From the NCBI GenBank assembly GCA_012064385.1, contig QRDG01000925.1, positions 310,001 through 374,000 on the forward strand: a DNA stretch of 64,000 bases, given 5' to 3'. Positions within the stretch are counted from its first letter, which is position 1; each line of letters starts with the position of its first letter. Under the pieces are notes generated by a model that was not told the DNA's origin, made no database searches, and saw only the letters and a program-made list of their open reading frames with translations. The position numbers and the translations under genes are program-made. This DNA comes from Puccinellia tenuiflora (taxonomy: Eukaryota; Streptophyta; Magnoliopsida; Poales; Poaceae). Positions 35,557 through 48,166 of the stretch are shown here, in pieces.

Positions 35557-35631
35557 CTATCTTAACATGTTTATGACTCATGGAGCTCGGGCTCCATTTG
35601 GACTTTCCGCTATCTTAACATGTTTATGACT
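35526..35631 (+). repeat. 53-bp tandem duplication over the foldback right end
   Basis: 35526-35578 and 35579-35631 are identical 53-bp copies. They span the terminal palindrome half, the 10-bp TSD and about 12 bp of flank, so the duplication came after the insertion. Confidence 0.95.
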
Positions 35632-35833
35632 TTTTTTGTTCCATTTCATTTGCTCACATGGATTGTCCTAAATATGATTTTATTATAGGTGGAGTGGGGG
35701 TGGGCTGGGAGAAATCACTATCCATGATCGTTCTTCCATATCCTCACTTTCTCTCCATTTGTTGCTCCCTGTTTTTTGGAGTGAAGATGATCCCACCTGT
35801 TACCTACTATGTATTTGATGTCTTTTGTTCACA

Positions 35834-36362
35834 GTGTCCCTTCCTGATTTTGTTCACATTAACGCACCAAGTATCTATGAAATCTTATCTCATCTTATCT
35901 ATGCTAATTTCAGACGGACACATCGTTTGGGGTCACAGGTGCGGATGCACCCGTTATGTAAAACATCTTTTTTTTCAAAATTTCAAAAAAATTCAAATAT
36001 TTTTTGAGATATACATCATCACATTTTATGTTAGCACACAAAGTTTCGCGAAGAAAAGACATTTTTAATGATCTGTGCAAAAAGACAAAACAAAATCGCG
36101 TACATAGTCATTTTGAAAAACCCGGAGGTGTCTTTTTTTGCACAGCCCAAAAGAAAAGTCTTTTCTTCACGAAACTTTTTGCGCTATCAGAAAATGTCAT
36201 GATTTATATCCGAAAATTTTATTTGGAGTTTTTTTTTTAATTTTGAAAAATATTTTTGAGCAGTGGGTGCATCTTAACCTATGAGCCGATATGGATTTTC
36301 AATTTCAGACTCCCTATGAGCCACCATTCAAGGATAACTGTTTCTTTCCACCCGATGACATG
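35834..36362 (+). pseudogene. Exon-like pieces split by foldback copy 3
   Basis: A tract and acceptor (GATGTCTTTTGTTCACAG) is followed by an open stretch reading SLPDFVHINAPSIYEIL. After the foldback, AATTTCAG is followed by a frame reading PYEPPFKDNCFFPPDDMTY and a stop at about 36362. The second peptide looks like real protein but I cannot name it. Whether the two belong to one gene, as exons or alternative frames, is unclear. Confidence 0.35.
35916..36300. mobile_element. Foldback MITE, copy 3 (10-bp TSD)
   Basis: Imperfect hairpin, 385 bp, with GGTGCGGATGCACCCG near the left end and GTGGGTGCATC near the right. Inner motifs are TCTGTGCAAAAAGACAAA and GTCTTTTTTTGCACAG. Flanked by identical AATTTCAGAC at 35906-35915 and 36301-36310. 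Confidence 0.85.
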
Positions 36363-36413
36363 ACTTACTAACAAACAATTTCCGTTAATATCTTGGTAAC
36401 CAAAGTATTACTC

Positions 36414-37558
36414 TGATACGTCTCCGATGTATTTATAATTTTTGATGTTCCATGCTTGATTATATATCAGTGCCACATGTTTCTATATCATTTTGGCATG
36501 ATTTATGGAACTAACCTATTAACAAGATGCCTAGTGCTAGTTCTTGTTTTCTGCTGTCTTTTTGTTTTAGAAAATTTGTTCTGGTAAGTTTCTCGGATTG
36601 CGCCGATATTTTACAGGAATTATTTCCAATATGAAACAAAGACGGAACCCGAAGGACGCCCGGAGGGGAGCCCCAGGGGCTCCTGACTCCACCTGGCCGT
36701 GGCCCCCCCCCCTAGGCCGCGCCTGGACCCCACCTGGGCAGGTGGCCCACCTCCTCGCGTCGCCTCTTCACTATAAATTCCCCCTCGACGCAAAAACCCT
36801 AATAACCAGATCATATTTCACAGAAGACGTCCGAGGCCGCCGCCATCTCAAACACTAGTTCGGGAGGGTTCTGCAGCTCTTCACGGCACCCTGCCGGAGA
36901 GGGGAATCGACACCGGAGGCATCTACACCACCATGCCTGCCTCCGGAGTCATGCGTGAGTAGTCCACCACAGGACTACGGATCCATATCAGTAGCTAGAT
37001 GGTTGTCTCTCCTCCTTGTATTCCATTGTTTAGATCTTTTGAGCTGCCTATCTTGATCAAGATCATATTATCTGTAACTGCTACATGATTGTGTTTGCAT
37101 GGATCCGATGAATTGTGGAAGGCATTGCTTTTGTTCATCTTTGTGTTGTGTTTTATCTATGATTTTGCATGCTCTCCGATGCTAGTGGATGCTTTGGCCA
37201 AGTAATTATTAGTGTTGTATGAGGGAGTATTTATGCTAGATAGTGGGTTCATGCCTCTCTTGTCTGAGCTCGGGATGACAGAAACGATTAAGACAAGAGA
37301 TGTGTTGTTGCCACTAGGGAGAAAACAACGGTGTGATTTCCTTGTGTTATTTTTACATTGCTTACATTATGCACTTTGCTTATTGCAATGATCTGTTTCT
37401 TACAACTTAATACTTTTGGGTGACATGCTGGATAGCGATCCCAAGGTGGATTATTAGTCATAGATGTAGTTGGAAGACGGTCTATGTATATTTTGACGTA
37501 ATGCCCATATTAGATGAAACGGTGAACTATATTGTTTTATGATAGCCTTGTTGTGCGC
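36414..37558 (+). repeat. 5' LTR of Y, first part
   Basis: Collinear with 53663-54800. Ends at the TGCGC target of element X (37554-37558). The GC-rich middle part (36650-36730) gives spurious proline-rich ORFs. Confidence 0.9.
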
Positions 37559-39161
37559 TGATAACCCACAAGTGTAGGGGATCGTTTGTAGCCTTTTCGA
37601 TAAATAAGATTGTCGAACCCAACGAGGAGCTAAAGGTAGGATTAATATTCTCTCAAGTTCTATCGACCATTGACACAACTCTACGCACACCAAACGTTTG
37701 CTCTATCTAGAAAATAAAACTATAGGAATAAAACGGGTATGAAAGGATGGTTTTGCAATATAATAAAGAACAAGAAGATAAAAGTTAGTTGCTGCAGCAA
37801 TAAAGTATACTAAAAGACCATAAATAACAGAACCATGAGTGTGGAAAAGTGGTGGAAGGTGTGGCAGAATTGTTCATAATTAATTAGTAAAGTTATTCGG
37901 TTCATCATCTTCGATGCAGTTTTCTATATGAGAGAGGCAAAGCATACGCGTTCTCAACTACTTGTGATTACATGTACTATATGATTGGAACATTAGCAAG
38001 CATCCGCAACTACTAACATTCATTAAGGTAAAACCCAACTATAGCATTAAGTTCATATGGTCCTCTTTATCCCATACAATGTCAAAAACCGGAATGGGGC
38101 TTAGGTTTCTGTCACTCCGACAGCCCTACCCCCCGGCCTCCTTCACATACTACAAACCCTATGATGTTATCCACGCGCGCAAGTATATAATGGGCACCAT
38201 AGGACTGTACCATATCAACATACAACTCGAATCAACCAAATACATTCAATAATTCAACTATAACACAACAAGGAACTACATAAACATGACATAGATCATA
38301 GGATAATATTTTATAGCATCAAACACCATGTTTACATAGGGGATTACAGAGGTTTGTGAGAGAGTGGACCGCTGTATCTATGAGGAATTGACGATGGAGA
38401 TGGCGGTGAAGGCGGCGGCCATGGAGGAAAGGGCAAGGCGGAGGCGGCGCGGGCGGCCGGCGGCGGCGGCGCGTGGAGGCGGCCGGCCGACCAAGGGGGA
38501 GCGCCGCCCCCTAACCTCCTTCCTCCATGACTTCTTGCTGTTGTAGAGAAGCCCTCCCCTTTGCAGATGAGGGCCAAGGGGGAGGCAAATTCGTGGCTTT
38601 TGGTGGCTGCCCCCAAAACTAGGGTTTCCTCTCTTTATAGAGGTGGAGACAATGCTTTCCGTCCCTCCGATGGATGCCCCCTTGATCCAATGGCTCTTGG
38701 GCACCTCTAGAACCTATCTAGGGACCCCTCACGTCACCAACTTTCGGAATCCCGTAATCAGATATTTGGCCTTCAGTAAAACGGGATATTCCGAAGCTAC
38801 GGACCTCCGATTGGGCTGTTCTTGGGCTTAAATAAAAGCTATGAAAATTTCCCACAATGTTGCAGGCAAATTGATTTTCAGTTGACGTCGTCTTCTAGTC
38901 TCAAACTGTCAATCTCTAAAATCTGTGAGAAGGACAGATTTCAAGAAACTTAGAGTCCACCTACAACAAGGCTCCTTTTGCGTTTTTGCCAACTTCCAAG
39001 TGATTCCTACACATCAAAGTGTAAAACAAGAACATTGTGCACTTTTGCAACTATTAATAGGTTAGTCAAATTAAATCATAAACTTGGTATGAAAACAAGT
39101 GTCAAAGGTATAAAAGTGGCATGAAACAATAAAAAATTATAGATACGTTTGACACGTATCA
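37559..39161 (-). repeat. LTR-A (3' LTR) of element X
   Basis: 1603 bp. Shares the whole length with LTR-B and LTR-C but lacks the 'TATCCTTAATGAGGTCCC' block present in both. It also has single differences where B and C agree (for example GACAGCC against GGCAGCC). Confidence 0.92.
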
Positions 39162-39902
39162 ACATCCCCAAGCTGAATTCCTACTCGTCCTCGAGTAGGT
39201 AAATGATAACAAAATAGTTTTTGATGTTGAATGCTAGGATTATGTCTTCAACAAATGCATGACAAATGCTATATAGATAATGAAACTTAAGCAATTATGT
39301 TAGCTAATGAAAAGATAACAACGAACTAGGAGTTAATAATATGAAATTATAAACATTAACAAGATTATAATGATCATAATAAAGCATGGTAGAGTGGTTT
39401 CTCGTTTGCCCCTTTTGTAGGGCAAAACATAAATGCCGGGCACCCCCAAGCTTAAATGGTTGTATCTTCTTGAATATGTTCTTTGGGTGCCCCTGGGAAT
39501 CTTTTTCTAGACAGCAAAGCAACAAACTTGCATCATAAATAAACTAGAGGTCATAAATACATTTTATTTTTATATTACAGTGGTATATACACAATATATA
39601 CATGTTTTTAGCTGAGAAGCTTCCATGAAAAGATTTGCTTTGGTTTCATAGGCATGAACACAAGTGTTCAAGGTCGACCCCCACTTAACCATTACTCATC
39701 TTTCCAATCACTTCTCTTTTTGACAAAAATTTTTATAACAAGTAGAACTAAATTTTTTTGTAATTCGTGCTCCCTATCCGTAGTAAGATAGAAAACAACT
39801 TATAACTGAAAGTAAAAATTACTTAGAGATAAAGCAAACAAGTGCACACAAGAATATTCACCCCACGCTATTGCTCCCCGGCAACGGCGCCAGAAAAGGT
39901 CT
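39162..39902 (-). mobile_element. Internal-1 of element X (deleted form)
   Basis: Three blocks are collinear with internal-2: 39162-39440 with 41509-41790, about 39441-39500 with 44945-45003, and about 39503-39902 with 45450-45850. Two deletions of about 3.15 kb and 0.44 kb explain it. The PBS at 39875-39892 is intact. Confidence 0.88.
39875..39892 (-). other. Primer binding site, internal-1 of X
   Basis: On the minus strand TGGCGCCGTTGCCGGGGA, 18 of 18 to the complement of the plant tRNA-Asp 3' end including CCA. Confidence 0.92.
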
Positions 39903-41508
39903 CGATAACCCACAAGTGTAGGGGATCGTTTGTAGCCTTTTCGATACATAAGAGTGTCGAACCCAACGAGGAGCAAAGGTAGGATTAATATTCTCTCAAT
40001 TTCTATCAACCATTGACACAACTCTACGCACACCAAACGTTTGCTCTATCTAGAAAATAAAACTATAGGAATAAAACGGGTATGAAAGGATGGTTTTGCA
40101 ATATAATAAAGAATAAGAAGATAAAAGTTAGTTGCTGCAGCAATAAAGTATACTAAAAGACCATAAATAACAAAACCATGAGTGTGGAAAAGTGGTGGAA
40201 GGCGTGGCGGAATTGTTCATAATTAATTAGTGAAGTTATTCGGTTCATCGTCTTCGATGCAGTTTTCTATGTGAGAGAGGCAAAGCATACACGTTCTCAA
40301 CCACTTGTGATTACATGTACTATATGATTGGAACATTAGCAAGCATCCGCAACTACTAACATTCATTAAGGTAAAACCCAACTATAGCATTAAGTTCATA
40401 AGGTCCTCTTTATCCCATACAATGTCAAAAACCGGGATGGGGCTTAGGTTTCTGTCACTCCGGCAGCCCTACCCCCCGGCCTCCTTCACATAATACAAAC
40501 CATATGATGTTATCCACACGCGCAAGTATATAATGGGCACCATATGACTGTACCATATCAATATACAACTCGAATCAACCAAATACATTCAATAATTCAA
40601 CCATAAGACAACAAGGAACTACATAAACATGACATAGATCATAGGATAATATTTTATAGCATCAAATACCATGTTTACATAGGGGATTACAGAGGTTTGT
40701 GAGAGAGTGGACCGCTGTAGCTATGAGGAATTGACGATGGAGATGGCGGTGAAGGCGGCGGCCATGGAGGAAAGGGCAAGGCGGAGGCGGCACGGGCGGC
40801 CGGCGGTGGCGGCGGCCGGCCGCCCAAGGGGGAGCGCCGCCCCCTAACCTCCTTCCTCCATGACTTCTTGATGTTGTAGAGGAGCCATCCCCCTTGTAGA
40901 TGAGGGCCAAGGGGGAGGCAAATTCGTGGCTGCCCCCAAAACTAGGGTTTCCTCTCTTTATATAGGTGGAGACAATGCTTCCTCTAGAAACTTTCTAGGG
41001 ACCCCTCATATCCTTAATGAGGTCCCAAAGTCGTGGCTTGGTCGAATCCTCCAAGTTTGGTAAGAGTTGGAGTCAATCACGTCACCAACTTTCGGAATCC
41101 AGTAGTCAGATATTTGGCCTTCAGTAAAACGGGGTTTCCGGAGCTACGAACCTCCGATTGGGCTGTTCTTGGGCTTAAATGAAAGCTATGGAAATTTCCC
41201 ACAACGTTGCAGGAAAATTGATTTTCAGTTGACGTCGTCTTCTAGTCTCAAACTGTCAATCTCTAAAATCTGTGAGAAGGACAGATTTCAAGAAACTTAG
41301 AGTCCACCTACAACAAGGCTCCTTTTGCGTTTTTGCCAACTTCCAAGTGATTCCTACACATCAAAGTGTAAAACAAGAACATTGTGCACTTTTGCAACTA
41401 TTAATAGGTTAGTCAAATTAAATCATAAACTTAGTATGAAAACAAGTGTCAAAGGTATAAAAGTGGCATGAAACAATCAAAAATTATAGATACGTTTGAC
41501 ACGTATCA
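39903..41508 (-). repeat. LTR-B (central, shared) of element X
   Basis: 1606 bp. At its downstream end (minus strand) TTATCG replaces TTATCA. It has a deletion in the GC-rich part relative to LTR-C (loss of the CCCGGCCCTCCGATGG segment). Confidence 0.92.
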
Positions 41509-44500
41509 ACATCCCCAAGCTGAATTCCTACTCGTCCTCGAGTAGGTAAATGATAACAAAATAATTTTTGATGTTGAATGCTAGGATTATGTCTTCAACA
41601 AATGCATGACAAATGCTATATAGATAATGAAACTTAAGCAATTATGTTAGCTAATGAAAAGATAACAACGAACTAGGAGTTAATAATATGAAATTATAAA
41701 CATTAACAAGATTATAATGATCATAATAAAGCATGGTAGAGTGGTCTCTCGTTTGCCCCTTTTGTAGGGCAAAATATAAATGCCGGGCACCTCTTGAGAT
41801 ATTAAACGGCGACTAGATGTAAAGTTTTCAGAATTGAGAGAGCATCTCAAACATGCTCTAATCATTAAAACTTTGGGATAAAACACATTATACTCAGAAT
41901 GACATTAATTCTCTATAAGATGGTGCTCAAAGAAGGGTGACGACTCAACATAAATATAAAAGAAAGGCCCTTCGCAGAGGGAAGCGGAGATTAGTCATGT
42001 GCTAGAGCTTTTTATTTTTATAAATGGAAGTAAAACAATTTTGAGAGATGCATGCTTTCGTCAATGATTTCACAACAGAGAAGCTATCTAGTCCCCCATC
42101 ACAAGTAAGGCTTTTAGACTTGTGAGAGCAACTGGTTTTTAGAAGAGCGAGTACGCTCCTCTTTCTCCTTAGTTTCACCACTGTCCAATGTTTAGAGCTG
42201 ATTTCTCAGATTTTCATTGCGCGGAGGAGAATGGTAAGTTATATTTATATTTTGCTTAAGCTGCTCTCGGGTTGATTCAAGTGAAGACGTAATCCATCGA
42301 CACCGGGTGAAAGGGGGGGGAATGACCTTGCTCATCACAGGTTATATCCAGCTCTCTACTGCTCCCTCATGAGCTTAAAAACAAAGTCACAAAAAGGAGC
42401 ATTTTGAATAATTTAAAGGTAGCACATGACAAATTTACTTGGAGTGGCAAGGAAATACCACATGTAGGAAGATATAGTGGACTCTCATGGAATACTTTTT
42501 GGCTCAGGGTATTGGATGCACGAGCAGAGTTCCCACTCAGTACAGGTGAAGGCTAGCAAAAGACTGGGAGCGACCGATCGAGAGCACTACTGTCATAATC
42601 ATGCTTTGCGACAAAATTAATCAATGAATAGAGCATATGAGTGATACTACAATTCTAAGCACAGTAAACCGTCAAGGCATAACAGACTGTATTTTTAGTC
42701 TTTTACATGTGTGAGCATGTGCCAAGTCAATCCGAATAAATCTTTTGGAGGAGGATCCCACTTCACCATACCACATTATGAACAAAATAACGCGTGTTAA
42801 CATCAAAATAACATATTATACCCTCTTAGCTAGTTGAGACTAACCATAAGAAAACATGAACTATGAAGCAACATTATACACATATCATTTTTAAGTTTAA
42901 ATAAATAACTAACCAACCAAATAGAACTCCTATCAACTCTCCAGAAAGGGTATAAATAAAAGATATAACAATCAGCTCATTATTGTGATGGTGCATGATG
43001 CTAACACAAAGATATATTAGATAATAAATTAAGATACAAACGCTCCAAGTTTATGCAAGTTTCTATGTTGCTCAAAAAACAAAGTTTGAAGGTTTGCAAA
43101 CCGAGAGGTTGTTGATGTAGAGGGATGCAAAGGCATCCCCAAGCTTATGGTTTTGACCAATCTTGGATATTTCTCAATTTGATGTTCCTTCATTCCCTAT
43201 GAAAAAACTTCAACACAAAAACTCTCCCATTCTTTTTCTACGGTTAGACATTAGTATACTAAAGATAACATTTCCAAAGTGCTACCATTAAACTAAAACA
43301 AATTTGTTTTCAAGTTACAGGGAGGTTTCTTAAGTGGCCAACTTTAAAATAATTGATGAGATCCAAAAAGAATCAAATGAAAACGCAAAGAGGCCACTTT
43401 TCCAACAAAAGTCAGAATCTGTCCAGAAAAATAGCAGCTGGAAAACATAATTTTTAAGTAAACTTAAACGTCTCTAAAATTTTTGCAACTTTTTTACCGT
43501 GCATAGGATTAGTTTATACTTTCTCTGTAAAAAATTTGTGATATTTAGAGCTTCCAGTAAAACATGAAAAATCAGGCAGTGAACAGCAAATACTGAAAAC
43601 AGAAAAACCACTTTTTAATTATGCATCAACTAAAACCAAATGGGTAAAACTTGGTACTTTATTTTGGGAAAACTAAAAAAGCAGAGGGAAAAACAAATAC
43701 AAACAGAAAGTAAAAACAAACCGACGCTCCAAGAATAACACATAATATGTAAAGCAATAAAAATATAGTACCACGGGTGAAAACTGATGATTGTCGATGA
43801 AGAAGGGGATGTCTTGGGCATCCCAAAGCATAGACGCTTGTGACTTCTTGTATATTTCAGAGGAGATCCATGGGAACCTCCCCAGTATTGATCTTTTATC
43901 CCTTCTTGATCTTCCTTCATCACCTCGCTCTTGAATACTTGAAAACTTTCTTCACACAAAACTTCTAATAAACTTCATTAGAGGGTTAGTTCTCAAACAA
44001 AATAATCCACCTTCAGTTCTCACTTAACAAATTAAATGAACTTGTTCCTAAATATTAGCTACTGCCACAAAGATCTAAGTGATGCTCCGGGATCAAAAGA
44101 ACTCCACTTTGCCCGTAAAAGAAGCAATGTAAGAACAAAGACAGAATCTGTCAAAAACAGAGCAGAATGTAAAGATGATTTTTTTCGGGATACTGGGACA
44201 CCTCAAATCAGAAAACTTAAAACTAATGAAAGTTATAAAAAACCCTGATGCTTACTGTCAAAAATTTTCAGACCCATATCACATTCTGTGATTTTTTAGA
44301 ATGTCGTATAGTGACAGACAGAAATCTGTTTCTGGACAGCAACTCAAAATTTTAACTTTCCTCTCATTAGAGGCTATTCTTGGCACAAAAACCGAAACAA
44401 AAAGGATACAAGGGAGTTGATAAAGAGGCAACAACATCCAAACACAAAGAAAAACAAAAAGAAACAGAAATTAAAAATAAAATGGGTTGCCTCCCATGAG

Positions 44501-45850
44501 CGCTTTTCTTTAATGCCTTTTAGCTAGGCTTATTTTAATGATGCTCTCATAAGATTAAGAGTTGAAACAATAAGGAGAGCATCAAGGAGCAAATATCAAA
44601 CACATTTAAATCTAACCCTCTTCCTATACATAGGAATCTTGTAATAAAATAAATCATTGAAACATAATGTGACTAGCATAAGAGGGCAAAACAAATGCAA
44701 CTTCAAAACTTTCAACACAAAGAGTGGAGACTAAATACTATGAGATATTTAGAACCATGTTTTCCTATCTCATAATAAATTTCAGTAGCATCATAACCAA
44801 ATTTTAATAATATAGATGTCATAATAGAAATTCTTACAAAAGTCCACATGCATACAATTATTATATAAGGACAATATGAGTAATATAGATCATGAACGAG
44901 ACAACCTGATATTTGTTGATGAATAAGAAGGGATGGCTCGAGCATCCCCAAGCTTAAATGGTTGTATATTCTTGAATATGTTCTTGGGGTGCCCCTGGGA
45001 ATCCCCAAGGTTGAGTTCTTGTACCTTATTGTTCGTCTCATATTACCATATTGATTCGATCTTATAGACTACATCCACATAAAACTTCACAAAACTCATT
45101 AGTAGGGTTAGTGCTCATTAAATAAAATCCACTCATGGCCAAGCATTGGCAAGTTGTAAGACCTCAATTCAATATTATCTACTGTATACTAATCAATTTA
45201 TAACTTCTATTGATCAAATAAAGATTATAAATATCGAGTATAAGCACAATACTAAATAAAGACAACAATCTGTCAAAAACTGGACAGTCTGTGAAGATCG
45301 AATTTTTAGAGGCACTTTTGTAGCTCAAATAAGAAAACTCAAAACTAACGAAAGATAGATAAAAGTATCAGCCTTTCTGTCTAAAAATATCAGAAAAAAT
45401 ATAAAATTCTGGTGATTTTAGAAATTTCACGCAACAGGCGCACAGAATCTGTTTCTAGACAGCAAAGCAACAAACTTGCATCATAAATAAACTAGAGGTC
45501 ATAAATACATTTTATTTTTATATTACAGTGGTATATACACAATATATACATGTTTTTAGCTGAGAAGCTTCCATGAAAAGATTTGCTTTGGTTTCATAGG
45601 CATGAACACAAGTGTTCAAGGTCGACCCCCACTTAACCATTACTCATCTTTCCAATCACTTCTCTTTTTGAAAAAAATTTAGATAACAAGTAGAACTAAT
45701 TTTTTTTGTAATTCGTGCTCCCTATCCGTAGTAAGATAGAAAACAACTTATAACTGAAAGTAAAAATTACTTAGAGATAAAGCAAACAAGTGCACACAAG
45801 AATATTCACCCCACGCTATTGCTCCCCGGCAACGGCGCCAGAAAAGGTCT
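41509..45850 (-). mobile_element. Internal-2 of element X (long form), no pol genes
   Basis: Only short frames (up to 109 codons), none recognisable as gag, protease, RT or integrase. Parts resemble the non-coding 3' internal region of element Y, for example AAGCGTCTATGCTTTGGGATG against AAGCGTCTAAGCTTGGGGATG. Poly-purine-like GCTTGGGGATG precedes the LTR-B side. Confidence 0.8.
45823..45840 (-). other. Primer binding site, internal-2 of X
   Basis: TGGCGCCGTTGCCGGGGA on the minus strand, 18 of 18 to tRNA-Asp, 10 nt from LTR-C. Confidence 0.92.
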
Positions 45851-47508
45851 TGATAACCCACAAGTGTAGGGGATCGTTTGTAGCCTTTTCGATAAATAAG
45901 AGTGTCGAACCCAACGAGGAGCAAAGGTAGGATTAATATTCTCTCAATTTCTATCAACCATTGACACAGCTCTACGCACACCAAACATTTGCTCTATCTA
46001 GAAAATAAAACTATAGGAATAAAACGGGCATGAAAGGATGGTTTTGCAATATAATAAAGAATAAGAAGATAAAAGTTAGTTGCTGCAGAAATAAAGTATA
46101 CTAAAAGACCATAAATAACAAAACCATGAGTGTGGAAAAGTGGTGGAAGGCGTGGCGGAATTGTTCATAATTAATTAGTGAAGTTATTCGGTTCATCGTC
46201 TTCGATGCAGTTTTCTATGTGAGAGAGGCAAAGCATACACGTTCTCAACCACTTGTGATTACATGTACTATATGATTGGAACATTAGCAAGCAGCCGCAA
46301 CTACTAACATTCATTAAGGTAAAACCCAATTATAGCATTAAGTTCATAAGGTCCTCTTTATCCCATACAATGTCAAAAACCGGGATGGGGCTTAGGTTTC
46401 TGTCACTCCGGCAGCCCTACCCCCCGGCCTCCTTCACATAATACAAACCATATGATGTTATCCACACGTGCAAGTATATAATAGGCACCATAGGACTGTA
46501 CCATATCAATATACAACTCGAATCAACCAAATACATTCAATAATTCAACCATAAGACAACAAGGAACTACATAAACATGACATAGATCATAGGATAATAT
46601 TTTATAGCATCAAATACCATGTTTACATAGGGGATTACAGAGGTTTGTAGAGAGTGGACCGCTGTAGCTATTAGGAATTGACGATGGAGATGGCGGTGAA
46701 GGCGGCGGCCATGGAGGAAAGGGCAAGGCGGAGGCGACGCGGGCGGCCGGCGGTGGCGGCGCGTGGCGGCGACCGGCCGGCCAAGGGGGAGCGCCGCCCC
46801 CTAACCTCCTTACTCCATGAATTCTTGATGCTGTAGAGGAGCCCTCCCCCTTGTAGATGAGGGCCAAGGGGGAGGCAAATTCGTGGCTTTTGGTGGCTGC
46901 CCCCAAAACTAGGGTTTCCTCTCTTTATATAGGTGGAGACAATGCTTCCCGGCCCTCCGATGGATGGCCCCTTGGGCACCTCTAGAACCTTTCTAGGGAC
47001 CCCTTATATCCTTAATGAGGTCCCAAAGTCGTGGCTTGGTCGAATCCTCCAAGTTTGGTAAGAGTTGGAGTCAATCACGTCACCAACTTTCGGAATCCAG
47101 TAGTCAGATATTTGGCCTTCAGTAAAACGGGGATTCCCGGAGCTACGGACCTCCGATTGGGCTGTTCTTGGGCTTAAATGAAAGCTATGGAAATTTCCCA
47201 CAACGTTGCAGGCAAATTGATTTTCAGTTGACATCGTCTTATAGTCTCAAACTGTCAATCTCTGAAATCTGTGAGGAGGACAGATTTCAGGAAACTCAGA
47301 GTCCACCTCCAACAAGGCTACTTTTGCGTTTTTTGCCAATTTCCAAGTGATTTCTACACATCAAAGTGTGAAACAAGAACATTGTGCACTTTTACAACTA
47401 TTAATAGGTTAGTCAAATTAAATCATAAACTTAGTATGAAAACAAGTGTCAAAGGTATAAAAGTGGCATGAAACAATAAAAAATTATAGATACGTTTGAC
47501 ACATATCA
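45851..47508 (-). repeat. LTR-C (5' LTR) of element X
   Basis: 1658 bp, the longest copy. It starts (minus strand) TGATATGTGTCAAACG, one change from the consensus. Confidence 0.92.
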
Positions 47509-47513
47509 TGCGC

Positions 47514-47962
47514 CCACAATTCTGTCAATTGCCATGTTGTAATTTGTTTACCCATCATGTATATCTTTTGGAGAGACACCTGTAGCTAACTATGGATCCC
47601 GGTACTATTTTCCTACATTGCTTACAACCGTTTTCATAGCTTTTCATCATCATTTGCTCGCTGGTCATATTTCACTCTCATCATATTTTACATCCACACA
47701 TTTAATTCTTTGTGTTCAGCAAGCCGGAGAGATTGACAACCTCTCTGTTTCGTTGGGGCAAAGCAGTTTGTTTGTGATTATGTGCAGGTCCACGTCAGCA
47801 CGCCGGCAACACCTCTTTTCTGGCACCGTTGACATCTTGCTAAGCCTTCTCCTAGTCCTTCTGGTTCAATAACCTTGGTTTTGTAATCAAGGGAAACTGC
47901 TGCGTTGCTGCATCATACCTTCCTCTTGGGGTCTCCCAGCGAACGTGTGATCCACGTCATCA
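47514..47962 (+). repeat. 5' LTR of Y, second part
   Basis: Continues the LTR after the X insertion. Collinear with about 54884-55342 and ends GATCCACGTCATCA. Confidence 0.9.
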
Positions 47963-47973
47963 AGCTATTTTTC

Positions 47974-47991
47974 TGGCACCAATGCCAAGGA
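47974..47991 (+). other. Primer binding site of Y (decayed)
   Basis: TGGCACCAATGCCAAGGA, 13 of 18 identical to the tRNA-Asp complement. Four of the five changes are G to A, in line with methylcytosine deamination. Confidence 0.75.
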
Positions 47992-48166
47992 CTTGGAAGT
48001 TTCAGCTAGGGGAGTTTCACACATCCTTTCACTTTACTTTGTTATTGTCTTGCTTAGTATATCTTTTGTTAGTCTTGTTTTGCCTTTTGTTTGCTCTAAA
48101 ACGGAAAAACATAAAAAAAAATTAAAAATTCCAGCATCTTGTTTAATTCGGTTTCACCTTGTTATC

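Larger units (their letters stand above)
37559..47508 (-). mobile_element. Element X: three-LTR tandem retrotransposon, minus strand
   Basis: Bounded by TSD TGCGC (37554-37558 and 47509-47513). It is composed of LTR-A 37559-39161, internal-1 39162-39902, LTR-B 39903-41508, internal-2 41509-45850 and LTR-C 45851-47508. Read on the minus strand, LTR-C is the 5' LTR and LTR-A the 3' LTR. LTRs start TGATACGTGTCAAACG and end GGGTTATCA. Each internal region begins with a perfect tRNA-Asp primer site. Internal-2 (4.3 kb) has no recognisable gag or pol; internal-1 is a deleted form of it. Non-autonomous. Confidence 0.9.

Noticed and set aside
36598..36858. Plus-strand ORF with PGAPDSTWPWPPP
   Set aside because: It is in the LTR of element Y and repeated at 53827-54072. 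Not a gene.
38344..38704. Proline/arginine-rich ORFs of 90-108 codons
   Set aside because: They lie in the GC-rich part of LTR-A of element X and recur at 40662 and 46610 in LTR-B and LTR-C, so they are LTR sequence.
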